Shown here piece by piece: positions 9,001-16,713 of a DNA stretch of 64,000 bases (position 1 is its first letter; each line of letters opens with the position of its first letter). Source of the stretch: an uncultured Bacteroides sp. (lineage in GTDB: Bacteria > Bacteroidota > Bacteroidia > Bacteroidales > Bacteroidaceae); the NCBI RefSeq assembly GCF_905207245.1, contig NZ_CAJLKP010000011.1, positions 1 to 64,000 on the forward strand, in the 5' to 3' direction. Under the pieces are notes generated by a model. It saw only the letters and a program-made list of their open reading frames with translations, was not told where the DNA came from and did no database searches. The position numbers and the translations under genes were made by a program.

Positions 9001-9518
9001 CGGGATTGGAAGACGATGAATTTGCGGATATACTGGTGCGTCGCGTGGCTTTCCTCCCCTCTGTGGCGGAGGCTGCTTCACAATCGGCAAAGACGAATCA
9101 TTTCGAAGCCCAGCTCGTAGCTCGGTTAGCTATCGCTGTCTATCGGCAATACGAGGCTGCAGGTTTTGACTTTCAGCCTGCTTTGACGTTGGGTGTCATT
9201 ACTCCCTATCGTAGTCAGATAGCTCTTATTAAGAGCGAGATAGCTGCTTTAGGTATTCCGGCTTTGGATGATATTTTGGTGGATACTGTCGAACGTTTTC
9301 AGGGGAGCGAGCGGGATGTGATTATTTATTCCTTCTGTGTGAACCGTAGTTATCAACTAAAATTCCTTGCCAATCTTACGGAAGAAGGGGGAGTCTGGAT
9401 TGACCGTAAATTGAACGTAGCTCTTACCCGTGCCCGTAAGCAACTGTTTATGACAGGAGTACCTCATTTGTTACGACAAAATCCTATCTACGCCGACCTG
9501 TTGGATACGGTTCTCTAA
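6093..9518 (+). CDS. Dna2-like PD-(D/E)XK nuclease / superfamily 1 helicase
   Basis: This is an 1141-residue, probably cytoplasmic protein. The middle region has a RecB/Cas4-like nuclease core: Asp in GRLDYM (about 347), Glu-x-Lys in FIEMKSG (about 360) and Gln in KVQMLLYQAVL (about 384). The C-terminal half is a superfamily 1B helicase: Walker A GPPGTGKTS (about 721), Walker B VDEATQ (about 839), GDHKQLPAVV (about 871), VERFQGSERDV (about 1065) and NVALTRARKQLF (about 1108). The order nuclease then helicase is that of Dna2, which processes flaps and broken ends. I do not see the four cysteines of an iron-sulphur cluster around the nuclease core, which Dna2 and Cas4 have. The gene overlaps tatC. 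It contains a repeat-like insert at 8841-8872. A role in DNA repair or replication is inferred from domains only. Confidence 0.85.
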   Translation: MKEDYHFLLTVCQDENIPLTAAYRQLREFLERLCRTQMPDGSLQMTDLSARISFVASKAGLSVVEQNRLHTFRLTSNAVLNRQAEPLRENLLRDVKTLAFFVKRLTGEDIPVALYRLLPRADATYIVAPPAKERIRRMRVCFQCADDTYLYVSPVDTVADEPLRVRYNVPQVNEEFAETCQLLWRHAQVNLLDVAVDEAGILTPSFIILEPDYLLDISSLAECFKDYGHHPANYLLARLQTPDNTRPLLLGNIANLFLDEWIYAKEEPDYLTCMKKAFRTYSIELAACADLLDREKEKEFFADCKRHFDHIRQTVTETFRAPGYELDKTDAVLEPTYICEALGLQGRLDYMQRDMSSFIEMKSGKADEYSIRGKVEPKENNKVQMLLYQAVLEYSMGMDHRKVKAYLLYTRYPLLYPARPSWAMVRRVMDVRNRIVANEYGMQLRNSPHYTAERLKDINPDTLNERHLDNTLWKRFLYPSIDAVAQRIRTLTPLEQCYFYTLYNFITKELYTSKSGDIDYEGRAGAAALWLSTLEEKCESGEILYDLTIKENHAADLHKAYLILARTNHDAEHGTCRSESSFACSPQALPNFREGDAIVLYQRNNDADNVTNKMVFKGNIERITDRDIRIRLRASQQNTSVLPLDSRYAIEHDFMDTSFRSMYLGLSAFLSANKNRRDLLLFQREPEFNASFDARIAAAPDDFSRITLKAQAAKDYFLLVGPPGTGKTSRALRGMVEAFYREGKQILLLSYTNRAVDEICKTLSAITPGIDFIRIGSELSCDTPFRSHLIENVLEPCSTRREVHVRIDRCRVFVGTVSTFSSKTELFRLKTFDVAIVDEATQILEPQLLGLLCARNVAGENAIGKFILIGDHKQLPAVVLQSESQSEVCEDCLHSIGLHNLKDSLFERLYRKVASTTNHLSLTTNHFHDILCRQGRMNVEVARFPNRAFYGGLLEIVGLPHQQGELTLAPGLEDDEFADILVRRVAFLPSVAEAASQSAKTNHFEAQLVARLAIAVYRQYEAAGFDFQPALTLGVITPYRSQIALIKSEIAALGIPALDDILVDTVERFQGSERDVIIYSFCVNRSYQLKFLANLTEEGGVWIDRKLNVALTRARKQLFMTGVPHLLRQNPIYADLLDTVL
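8841..8872. repeat. Direct repeat inside the helicase reading frame
   Basis: ACTAATCAC occurs at 8841-8849 and again at 8862-8870, separated by CTATCACTTACC. It is translated as TTNHLSLTTNHF. This word set resembles common Bacteroides intergenic repeats and lies in a variable-looking stretch between helicase motifs. Confidence 0.5.
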
Positions 9519-9603
9519 GGCTTTATTGCTCCCATTTAGTAAATCTTAAATGTTCCTCATTTCTTTATATCTTTTATTAATATCTTGATATATGATAAAC
9601 CCC

Positions 9604-9611
9604 TATATTTG
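9604..9611 (+). promoter_or_regulatory. Promoter -7 box of first orphan transcription unit
   Basis: TATATTTG is an exact TAnnTTTG match. A TTG lies 16 bases upstream (9585-9587). No gene follows on the plus strand; a strong terminator starts 49 bases downstream. Confidence 0.45.
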
Positions 9612-9617
9612 CCGAAC

Positions 9618-9685
9618 GTTTTTTTCATAGAGATTTAGATTTAAGGTTAGAAGAATTGTGGAAGTCGTGAGACTTCCCTTTTTTT
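9618..9685 (+). ncRNA. Candidate small RNA 1 (about 68 nt)
   Basis: The interval runs from the expected start site of the -7 box at 9604-9611 to the end of a T-run after a perfect hairpin. It has no open reading frame of note. A second unit of nearly the same size and layout lies 128 bases further on (9746-9814). This is inferred from signals only; it may instead be a leader left behind by a lost gene. Confidence 0.35.
9660..9685 (+). terminator. Rho-independent terminator with GTGA loop
   Basis: GGAAGTC (9660-9666), loop GTGA, GACTTCC (9671-9677), one C, then seven T (9679-9685). This is a perfect 7-bp stem with a GNRA-type tetraloop and a U-tract, a textbook intrinsic terminator. Confidence 0.8.
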
Positions 9686-9731
9686 CATCTTAAAGTTATT
9701 GCGCTCCTGTATCTATATGGACTGTTTGAGG

Positions 9732-9739
9732 TAAATTTG
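9732..9739 (+). promoter_or_regulatory. Promoter -7 box of second orphan transcription unit
   Basis: TAAATTTG matches TAnnTTTG exactly. A terminator follows 48 bases later. No good -33 box is visible. Confidence 0.35.
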
Positions 9740-9745
9740 CTAAAG

Positions 9746-9814
9746 TATGCCGAGGTTCATATGTTTCACGGGAGAGTGCAGAAGAGAGTCGCTTCGTGAG
9801 AAGGGGCTTTTTTT
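9746..9814 (+). ncRNA. Candidate small RNA 2 (about 69 nt)
   Basis: It has the same architecture as the unit at 9618-9685: a TAnnTTTG box, about 45-50 bases without coding potential, then a hairpin with a GTGA loop and seven T. The primary sequence differs, so any relation would be structural. Inferred only. Confidence 0.33.
9787..9814 (+). terminator. Rho-independent terminator with GTGA loop
   Basis: AGTCGCTTC (9787-9795), loop GTGA (9796-9799), GAAGGGGCT (9800-9808). The stem has one G-G mismatch and one G-U pair, followed by T to 9814. It shares loop and size with the terminator at 9660-9685. Confidence 0.65.
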
Positions 9815-9922
9815 GTACCTGTATGGGGAATGATTAAATTTCGTTTAATCACAATTATGGATAGTTCAATTACGGAAATAGTTCGTTCGGGGTGAAGGTG
9901 TTTAAAGCAAGAGAGGAATATT

Positions 9923-10045
9923 GGGTCACCCGAAATTGCCGGTGTATGCGTTAAAAATCCTCTTCTCCAATAGTTAAATTTCAGGCGAATAATTTGCACA
10001 GCCTGAAAATAAAGAAGGCTGTATCTCTGACTCCCCTGAGTTGTG
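9923..10045 (-). mobile_element. ISAon1-like insertion sequence remnant, 3' end only
   Basis: The terminal inverted repeat GGGTCACCCGAAATTGCCGG is at 9923-9942. Reading on the minus strand, the sequence just inside encodes the transposase tail QLRGVRDTAFFIFRLCKLFA followed by a stop. The same tail and terminal repeat occur in opposite orientation at 35491-35614. Homology stops abruptly near 10045, so the rest of the element is gone. The call rests on the shared end sequence and on family knowledge of this tail. Confidence 0.8.
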
Positions 10046-10172
10046 GTGAGAGAGGAGAAAAGTCTGTAAGAGATGGCTAGGATTTTGAATAATGAAGGAT
10101 TTATGACTTCCAGGGAATATCGGTTCAGAGCATCACAGGTGAGTATATTATTAAAAAGGTATGGCTTAAAAT
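10046..10172. other. No gene or clear signal
   Basis: This short stretch between the IS end fragment and the direct repeats shows no coding potential, promoter box or hairpin that I can support. Confidence 0.5.
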
Positions 10173-10304
10173 GGGATATTCAGTAAATGTCCCTCTTTCT
10201 TAGATTACCCCCGTTTTGGCCCTCAAACCGTTTTTTGGGGGAATACTTAAAGATACAAAAAAGGCAACTAACTCGCAATGAATTGGGGACATTCAGTAAA
10301 TGTC
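10173..10304. repeat. Pair of 19-bp direct repeats framing an IS-end fragment
   Basis: GGGATATTCAGTAAATGTC (10173-10191) and GGGACATTCAGTAAATGTC (10286-10304) differ at one base. Each contains the dyad ACATTCAGTAAATGT or close to it. Between them lies the 73-bp sequence (10208-10280) that is repeated at 11833-11905. Confidence 0.6.
10208..10280. repeat. 73-bp repeat, first copy
   Basis: The sequence starts CCCCCGTTTTGGCCCTCAAA and ends CTAACTCGCAATG. It is about 85-90% identical by eye, same strand, to 11833-11905, which lies just upstream of the decayed transposase. It is probably a duplicated transposase leader or IS end. Confidence 0.65.
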
Positions 10305-10466
10305 TTTAAAAAGTAATATGGCATATGAAGATGACCGCCTAACATCGTCTCATATGCCATTTTTATTGTAATTTTTCTATCTCCTCTCTAAAATTTTATC
10401 CGTTTGGGCATGATGTTCCGGAAGAAGCCTGACAACTTCTTCAGATAGGTTCTTTATAATCATGTA

Positions 10467-11808
10467 CTATGCGGCTTTACTCTGTCTGTTTTTGATTTTA
10501 TCAATCATCAATATGGCGTTTGCCGTGTGTATTCCGAAGAAAATCCACAGGAATTCCGTTTTCCTGTTCCGTGCCTTGATTCTTGATAGCGAGTAATGCT
10601 GTTTCTGCGTACCGAAACTACCTTCAAGCCTGGTGGCTCTTTCCCTTGACAGTTCACTTCTGAGAACTTTCCTCACTGCCTCGTCCTTTGCTGTCCTTCC
10701 CTTGCGCACAAAAGATGTTGATATCCCATATTTTGTACAGAACTTCCTGTTGGCGTTATTGGCGTATATGGAATCAGCAGCAACACATCTTACCCTCACA
10801 TTCATCAGCTTCTGCTGCATGCGGATACAGTCCCTCAGACGTATGCCCTCATTGAATGCCTTGAAAGAGATGTGCTCGATGAACGAGATCCCGTCTATCT
10901 GTATGTTGTTGACCTTTGCACCGAACTCAATAGGTTTTGTCTCCTTACCCCTTACGATAGGGCGTACATAATGACGGGCAATACTGACAATACGGTCACT
11001 GACCTTCTTTCCTTCAAACATTTCCTTTTCCTGTACAAAAATCTTTCTGATTATGGATAGTCATTTCTGATAATCCTGTGTATATTTGAGTCAAGATCCG
11101 TATTCTCTGTGAATGTCATCTCTTTGTATGATGAGTTTTTCAAGGAGTCTGATCATGCGACGCTTCAGCATCCTTGTCCTTGAAGCCTTTCTCTTTCTTT
11201 TCTTACAATAGGAAAGATAGGATTCCGCAATATCTGTGTATTTGTTACGCGGACACCTTATGCCGAGCTTCCTGAAATGCATGCGGATATGCTGGTAGGG
11301 CCATTCGATGCTTTCCCAAAGGAGCTTCATGTCCGTAGGAAAACGCATATGACTTTCATAGCATGTGGTGTCGGTCATACACACGTGAAGGTTCTCAAGA
11401 TAAGGTTTCCAGTATGAAGCAAGGATGTTCTGAAGGGAATCAATGTCAAGACGGGATGAAATCTCATTACGAATAGCACTGATTATCTTGTAGGTGGTTA
11501 CAGGGCAGGACGGGGTTATCATGATTCCACAGAACAGCTGATAGTGTATGTTCCCGTTAAGATGTTCCATTAGTAAACGGTCAGAGAATCCGGTGTAAGT
11601 CTTCAGTACCATTTGCTGAAGGACTGAAACAATTCCTGCATCCCAGGCGGTGCTGTGACAGACCGACCTCTTTTGCTGTACTGTCGAATGGAAACACGGA
11701 ATGAAGACCACCAAGTTCACTCTTATTAAAACTCTTACGATATTTTTCCAGAATATCGAATTCTGTAAAGCCCAAAGTAGGGTGGATTTCTGAAATATTT
11801 TGTATCTT
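10467..11808 (-). pseudogene. Transposase (DDE_Tnp_1 / IS1182-like), broken by frameshifts
   Basis: The protein is recoverable only by changing frame. The N-terminus reads IHPTLGFTEFDILEKYRKSF up to FSPSA. The frame then shifts near 11630, where about ten bases seem to be missing, to VLKTYTGFSDRLLMEHLNGN. The first catalytic Asp is in CMTDTTCYESHMRFPTDMK. That frame ends at HREYGS (11091). A third frame carries VQEKEMFEGKKVSDR (10467-11021 region), VRCVAADSIYANNANRKFCT with another acidic residue, and RATRLEGSFGTQKQHYSL with the third. No ATG is visible at the expected start. The element is certainly dead. The IS1182 label is from memory of related Bacteroides transposases and less sure than the DDE call. 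Confidence 0.8.
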
Positions 11809-11832
11809 AGCCGTATCTTAGTTTGAATATTT

Positions 11833-11905
11833 CCCCCGTTTTGACCGTCAAACCTTATTTTCGGGGGAATACCTAAAGATACAAAAAAACAACTAATTCG
11901 CAATG
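11833..11905. repeat. 73-bp repeat, second copy
   Basis: The sequence begins CCCCCGTTTTGACCGTCAAA and is the same-strand partner of 10208-10280. It lies directly upstream of the transposase remnant, as its leader. It contains the dyad TTTGACCGTCAAA. Confidence 0.65.
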
Positions 11906-12133
11906 CTTTAAGTATGAATTAGTTGGCTGTTTTTATATTATTTGCTGAATATCCCGTTTTATACAGCCAACACAACTTCACCAGACCAGAATTGAAAACT
12001 AAGCTCCAATCCCAAACACTAAAGGAGTTATTCAAATCACTTAACTCTCAATACATTCGATATCTTATTCTAGAAAAACTGTGTTAGCAAAGTTTGTATT
12101 TTATTCCTCGTTAATACAGTTTTATTTATTCAG

Positions 12134-14542
12134 TTATCTTCGCTCTATTACATATTCACCTCCCACTTTTGTGTCAAGGTCATACTCATACACCTTAAAT
12201 AATACAGGGTATTCCGCCACTATTTCTTTTGAAACCAAAGGCTCCTTGATTTCAGCGTTGCAATAATATGGGTTTTCATTCTTTCCTTCAGCTTGGGTAA
12301 GACCTTCACCCCTCAGGGGAATAAAAGAACGTATTCTTAAATTACCTCCTAGCGCAGATTTTATTTTGGCTGAAAGTAGTTCGCCGCCTTTCCATTCCAT
12401 ATCGACAGTAAAACCACCTCTCGCCTTCAGACCTTCAACATTGCCATTCCTCCATTCATCAGGTAGAGCCGGAAGAAGATGCACAGCTTCATCGTAACTT
12501 TGCACAAGCATTTCTGCCACCCCGGCCGTATATCCGAAATTTCCATCTATCTGGAAAGGCGGATGCACGTCGAACAAATTAGGATATGTACGTCCTCCAA
12601 ACAAGTTCCTTATGATTTTATAAGCATGATTTCCATTCTGCATACGAGCCCACAAATTAATCTTCCAACCAATAGACCATCCAGTAGCCTCATCGCCTCT
12701 TTGCAACAAAGTGTTTTTCACTGCTTGGAACAATAGTGGATGCTTGTACGGTGAAATCTGATTACCTGGATATAATCCGAAAGCATGGGATATATGCCTA
12801 TGCTTATTGTTTGGATTGTCCACATCTTCCAACCATTCTTGCAGCTGGTTATATTTGCCAATCTGCATCGGTGCCAGCATATCAATCATACTTTGAAGCC
12901 TTTCAATATATTCCGTGTCCTTTTTCAACAGTTTAGATGCATTACGTGTGTTACACAATATTTCAAACACTATCTGATTGTCCATTGTACATCCTGCTAT
13001 GGTTGACCCCAATTTAATAATCTCCCCCCGAGGACCATGCTCTGGAGAATTTGAGGGACAAGTAACCATCCATCCATAAACAGGATGTTTTACCGAAAAG
13101 TCCAAAAAGAAATCGGCAGCTCCTTTCAAAACATCATAATATTTTTCGAGGAACGACAAATCACCAGTATATAAATAATGTTGCCAAAGATGCTGGCACA
13201 ACCATGCGCCACCGTTTGGCCACATACCCCAAAAAGCACCGTCAACCATACCAGTGGAACGCCACAAATCGGTGTTATGATGCAACACCCAGCCATTGCA
13301 ACCATACATTACCTTGGCAGTTTCACTACCACTTTCCGACAGTTCCTGCAACATTTTAAACAAAGGCTCGTGGCATTCGCTAAGATTTGTAACCTCTGCA
13401 GGCCAATAATTCATCTGTAGATTTATGTTGACCGTATATTTACTATCCCAAGAAGCTACTTTTTCCTTATTCCATATTCCTTGAAGATTTGCAGGCTGTC
13501 CCCCCGGCAACGATGATGAAATAAGCAAATAACGTCCATATTGGAACAACAGGGCAGCCAATCCGGCATCATTCCTGCCATTAAACCTATTAATCCTTAA
13601 ATCTGTCGGCTCGTTAGAATAATCCTTCGAAGAAATATCTAATTTAACCCTGTCAAACAAAGCCCGGTACTTTTCCATATGATCCTTTTTAGCCTGTTCA
13701 TAACCTTTCTTTGTGGCTGCTTTCAGATAAGACAGAATTTTCTTATAAGCATTTCCACCAATATCCTTATAATTGACAAAGTTTGTTGCAGAAGAGATAT
13801 AAAGAATAACATTGTCGGCATTTTCCACTTTCAGTATATTATCGGCGAATGACAGTTTCCCACCTTCATTCACAGCCTTAACCAGTGTCTCATCAAAAAG
13901 TTTCCCTATTACTCCCTCATGGTCGTTGCCCTTAGCCTTCAAGTAAAGGCAGTTGTTCTTAATAGAAACCTTATGCTCCAATGGGCAATTGAAAGACACG
14001 CCAAATGATAATTTGCCGGCATCAGAACTTGAAAGCCTCATTATAATGACATTGTCTGCAATAGAAGAAAACACTTCCCTTTTATACTCCACGCCATCAA
14101 CTCTATAAGAAACAGAAGCTATAGCTTTCTCAATATCTAGTTCACGATGATAGTCCGTCACATTCTCATGACCGGGAAAATTAATTATAAGACTACCGAT
14201 AGTCTGATATGGCATACCATTCCTTGGAGTTAGAAAATTCTTATTCACCAAATCCTGAGCCTCACCATACTTGCCTTCAAACACAAGTTTCCTTACCTCC
14301 GGCAAAGCATTCAACGCATCAGGATTATCATTCCTATAAGGCGAACCGGCCCAGAATGTTTCTTCATTCAATTGTAATTCTTCCACCTCTGTACCACCAT
14401 ACACCATTGCTCCCAGCCTTGAATTTCCCAAAGGTAACGCCTCAGTCCATTCTGAAGCAGGTTTATCATACCATAGTTTTAAATCTCCGGCATATAAAGA
14501 AACCGATAAGAACAATAAAATAGATAAAATGCAATTCTTCAT
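12134..14542 (-). CDS. GH95 alpha-L-fucosidase / alpha-L-galactosidase
   Basis: This 802-residue protein has a signal peptide (MKNCILSILLFLSVSLYAG), so it acts outside the cytoplasm. The start LWYDKPASEWTEALPLGNSR and LQLNEETFWAGSP are typical of GH95. The (alpha/alpha)6 barrel carries the Asn pair that activates water in TVNINLQMNYWPAE (about 370-382), the acid Glu in SNSPEHGP (about 495) and Asp in DGNFGYTAGV (about 665). GH95 enzymes invert 1,2-linked alpha-L-fucose; some remove alpha-L-galactose, as found on corn glucuronoarabinoxylan. In this xylan-like locus either is possible. It is the last gene of the minus-strand run, 26 bases after GH31. Length is normal for the family. Confidence 0.9.
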   Translation of the reverse strand: MKNCILSILLFLSVSLYAGDLKLWYDKPASEWTEALPLGNSRLGAMVYGGTEVEELQLNEETFWAGSPYRNDNPDALNALPEVRKLVFEGKYGEAQDLVNKNFLTPRNGMPYQTIGSLIINFPGHENVTDYHRELDIEKAIASVSYRVDGVEYKREVFSSIADNVIIMRLSSSDAGKLSFGVSFNCPLEHKVSIKNNCLYLKAKGNDHEGVIGKLFDETLVKAVNEGGKLSFADNILKVENADNVILYISSATNFVNYKDIGGNAYKKILSYLKAATKKGYEQAKKDHMEKYRALFDRVKLDISSKDYSNEPTDLRINRFNGRNDAGLAALLFQYGRYLLISSSLPGGQPANLQGIWNKEKVASWDSKYTVNINLQMNYWPAEVTNLSECHEPLFKMLQELSESGSETAKVMYGCNGWVLHHNTDLWRSTGMVDGAFWGMWPNGGAWLCQHLWQHYLYTGDLSFLEKYYDVLKGAADFFLDFSVKHPVYGWMVTCPSNSPEHGPRGEIIKLGSTIAGCTMDNQIVFEILCNTRNASKLLKKDTEYIERLQSMIDMLAPMQIGKYNQLQEWLEDVDNPNNKHRHISHAFGLYPGNQISPYKHPLLFQAVKNTLLQRGDEATGWSIGWKINLWARMQNGNHAYKIIRNLFGGRTYPNLFDVHPPFQIDGNFGYTAGVAEMLVQSYDEAVHLLPALPDEWRNGNVEGLKARGGFTVDMEWKGGELLSAKIKSALGGNLRIRSFIPLRGEGLTQAEGKNENPYYCNAEIKEPLVSKEIVAEYPVLFKVYEYDLDTKVGGEYVIERR

Positions 14543-14568
14543 AAGTTTTTAATAAATTAAGCATCTTC

Positions 14569-16686
14569 TTACATAAATTTAAATTCAAAATTAGAATAAG
14601 ACCAGACTTTAGCACCTTTAGGTATGGTTACTTTTCCTGCCTTTTCACCATTCTGTACTTTAACATCTATATCAATACGTGTAAATTCGCCATTCTCATA
14701 ATCGAAAGTCTCTCCATCATCATCATACAGGCTATAATGTCCTGCCTTTTCACCATAATGACGGATCTCCAAAGGCATTCTCCTGTCATTTGCCACAGTA
14801 ACAGCAGGAATCATAGGGACAATGCCTCCATCTTTTACATATATAGGTATCTTTTTGCCAGGATTAACCTCGATAATCTCGCCTTCTCCCACATAATTCC
14901 CTGTATAAAAGTCATACCATTTTCCTTGCGGTAATGTAACCTTACGGGATGTTTCGCCAGCAAACAAGGGCGCAACGAGTATGTTGGGGCCAAACATAAA
15001 CTGATCTTTAATCTCCATGCGTGTACTCATGGCGTAGGGATTGTCTGTACCATCAAAAACGCCTTCTTTCTGAGACAACTCATACATAAAACCTTCTTCC
15101 AAATTCATTGCACGCATAGGGGGGACTCCCATGAATGCATAATCGGCGAATGCAGTATATAAATATGGCAGCAAACGCATCCTTAACTTAACTATTTCTT
15201 TGATATCTTCAGTGACTTCGGGGAACGACCAAGGCTTTGTTCCGTGAGCCCAAGCATTCAACATTGCCAAAGGAGAGAAACAAACGGTCTGCATTCTGCG
15301 TAACCACTCATCTGCTGTTTTTGAAGCTCTTACTTCAGGCGTCCATAGGACGCCTATAAATGAGCTGTTAATAAGTGCTGTTATGAACTCACGATGACCA
15401 TAATAATCATTATAAAGGACAAAAGGGAAAGAACTTCCACCTCCGTTGCTAGCGCGAACCAGTCCGAATGTTCTTATATTATTTTTTCGATAAAGATCTG
15501 TTATTGTTTTCTGCATTAGTAAGCCATAAGTCTGCCTTAGCTGTTCTGCAGAATTACCTGAAGGGAATTTTGCTACATCTGGCCACAACCAAGAATCGTA
15601 TCCGTCGTTTTCGTCCATTTTAAAGCCACTTACCCCCTTTTCTAACAGATATTTCTGGAAATGTGATGATATATTCTCTTTAACCTCAGTCATAGTATAA
15701 TCAGGTACTATTCCACACCATACGGTATGCGAAGCACTATATGGATATATATTGTCATAAAGACTACCTTTAGGAGAAATATAAGGATTCATCCACAAAT
15801 TGACCTTGATGTGCTTTTTATTTAAAGAATCTATGAATTCCTCCGGATTTGGAAACCTGGCGGAATCCCATTCATAGGTGCATGGATAAGACGCGCTCAT
15901 CCATCCAGGCTCAAGACCTATAACTGCCAAAGGAAATCCATGCTCATTAAACTGATCAATTTCTGCTAGAGCCTGCTTTGAATTGTATAATCTAGGAACC
16001 CTATGCCAAAAGCCAAGCGCCCATTTAGGCGGTATGACACCACCGCCATTCATAAGATTAAACCTACGTACTACGTCCAGCATACTTTTACCTGAGAAGA
16101 CAAAGATTTCTACACCTTTTCCCGGAACAAGAAACTCTATATTGTCAGAATAAGGTCGAGCGGTCCATTCCCTGTCTGTATTTCTATCGTAAACGATTGG
16201 TGGGTTCTTGCTATCCTTACGAACCGCAGTACCTATCCAACAGTCAATATATCTGGCAGAATTAATAAACAAACCATATCCTCTGGAAGACACCAAAAAA
16301 GGAACAGGAGCATGATTTCTGCCATTATCAGCACCTCCATAATGATCAACATGCAAATTTAGTATACGTCCTCTTTGCTCAACAGTCTTAAAATTTAATC
16401 CAAGTCCATATATTTTTTCATCCTTCTCTAAAGGTAACCGAATGTAGGTTTTATTATCTACAATCTCTATACTTATGTCTCCCTTTAATATCGGCAATTC
16501 TGCCTTTTCAATTTCATCAATGGCTTTTTTGTTGGGAGAAAGCTCAAGTTCGCTCAACAAATTCATCTTTTCTGGGCAGCCGGCAGAAACCTTCCATACC
16601 CCAGAAGCTACTTCACTCCATTTTTCCTGTTTCTGCGAACATGAAAATAGTAAACTAACAAACCACAGTAGTATTAATTTATTCAT
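14569..16686 (-). CDS. GH31 family glycosidase lipoprotein (alpha-xylosidase-like)
   Basis: This 705-residue protein has a lipoprotein signal (MNKLILLWFVSLLFSCSQ). A GH31 N-terminal beta domain is followed by a TIM barrel. The barrel includes GLEPGWMSASYPCTYEWDS and the nucleophile Asp in GVSGFKMDENDG (about residue 353). The acid/base is probably the Asp in VLYNDYYGHRE, and FGPNILVAPLF lies near the C-terminal beta domains. The family covers alpha-glucosidases, alpha-xylosidases and alpha-galactosidases. The neighbours favour removal of alpha-xylosyl or alpha-galactosyl side groups, but specificity cannot be read from sequence. The region after the nucleophile (VRASNGGGSSFP) is unusual compared with common GH31 motifs. 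Gaps to both neighbours are under 30 bases, so this is an operon. Confidence 0.85.
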   Translation of the reverse strand: MNKLILLWFVSLLFSCSQKQEKWSEVASGVWKVSAGCPEKMNLLSELELSPNKKAIDEIEKAELPILKGDISIEIVDNKTYIRLPLEKDEKIYGLGLNFKTVEQRGRILNLHVDHYGGADNGRNHAPVPFLVSSRGYGLFINSARYIDCWIGTAVRKDSKNPPIVYDRNTDREWTARPYSDNIEFLVPGKGVEIFVFSGKSMLDVVRRFNLMNGGGVIPPKWALGFWHRVPRLYNSKQALAEIDQFNEHGFPLAVIGLEPGWMSASYPCTYEWDSARFPNPEEFIDSLNKKHIKVNLWMNPYISPKGSLYDNIYPYSASHTVWCGIVPDYTMTEVKENISSHFQKYLLEKGVSGFKMDENDGYDSWLWPDVAKFPSGNSAEQLRQTYGLLMQKTITDLYRKNNIRTFGLVRASNGGGSSFPFVLYNDYYGHREFITALINSSFIGVLWTPEVRASKTADEWLRRMQTVCFSPLAMLNAWAHGTKPWSFPEVTEDIKEIVKLRMRLLPYLYTAFADYAFMGVPPMRAMNLEEGFMYELSQKEGVFDGTDNPYAMSTRMEIKDQFMFGPNILVAPLFAGETSRKVTLPQGKWYDFYTGNYVGEGEIIEVNPGKKIPIYVKDGGIVPMIPAVTVANDRRMPLEIRHYGEKAGHYSLYDDDGETFDYENGEFTRIDIDVKVQNGEKAGKVTIPKGAKVWSYSNFEFKFM

Positions 16687-16713
16687 TTTTCTACACCATT
16701 TTTCTTATTCCGA

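Larger units (their letters stand above)
10318..11925 (-). mobile_element. Degenerate DDE-transposase insertion sequence
   Basis: A decayed transposase gene (10467-11808, minus strand) lies between two strong hairpins. One is ATGGCATATGA (10318-10328) with TCATATGCCAT (10350-10360) followed by five T. The other is CAACTAATTC (11890-11899) with GAATTAGTTG (11916-11925). The exact element ends and target duplication are not clear to me. The hairpins may be terminators that insulate the transposase from outside transcription. Confidence 0.6.

Noticed and set aside
6093..9518. Anti-phage defence island around the nuclease-helicase
   Set aside because: Neighbours are tatA, tatC and cell-wall genes; no other defence-type gene is present, so a repair role is simpler.
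9766..9999. 77-codon minus-strand frame next to the candidate small RNAs
   Set aside because: It starts in the IS end out of frame with the true transposase tail and runs across the terminal repeat and a terminator, so it is fortuitous.
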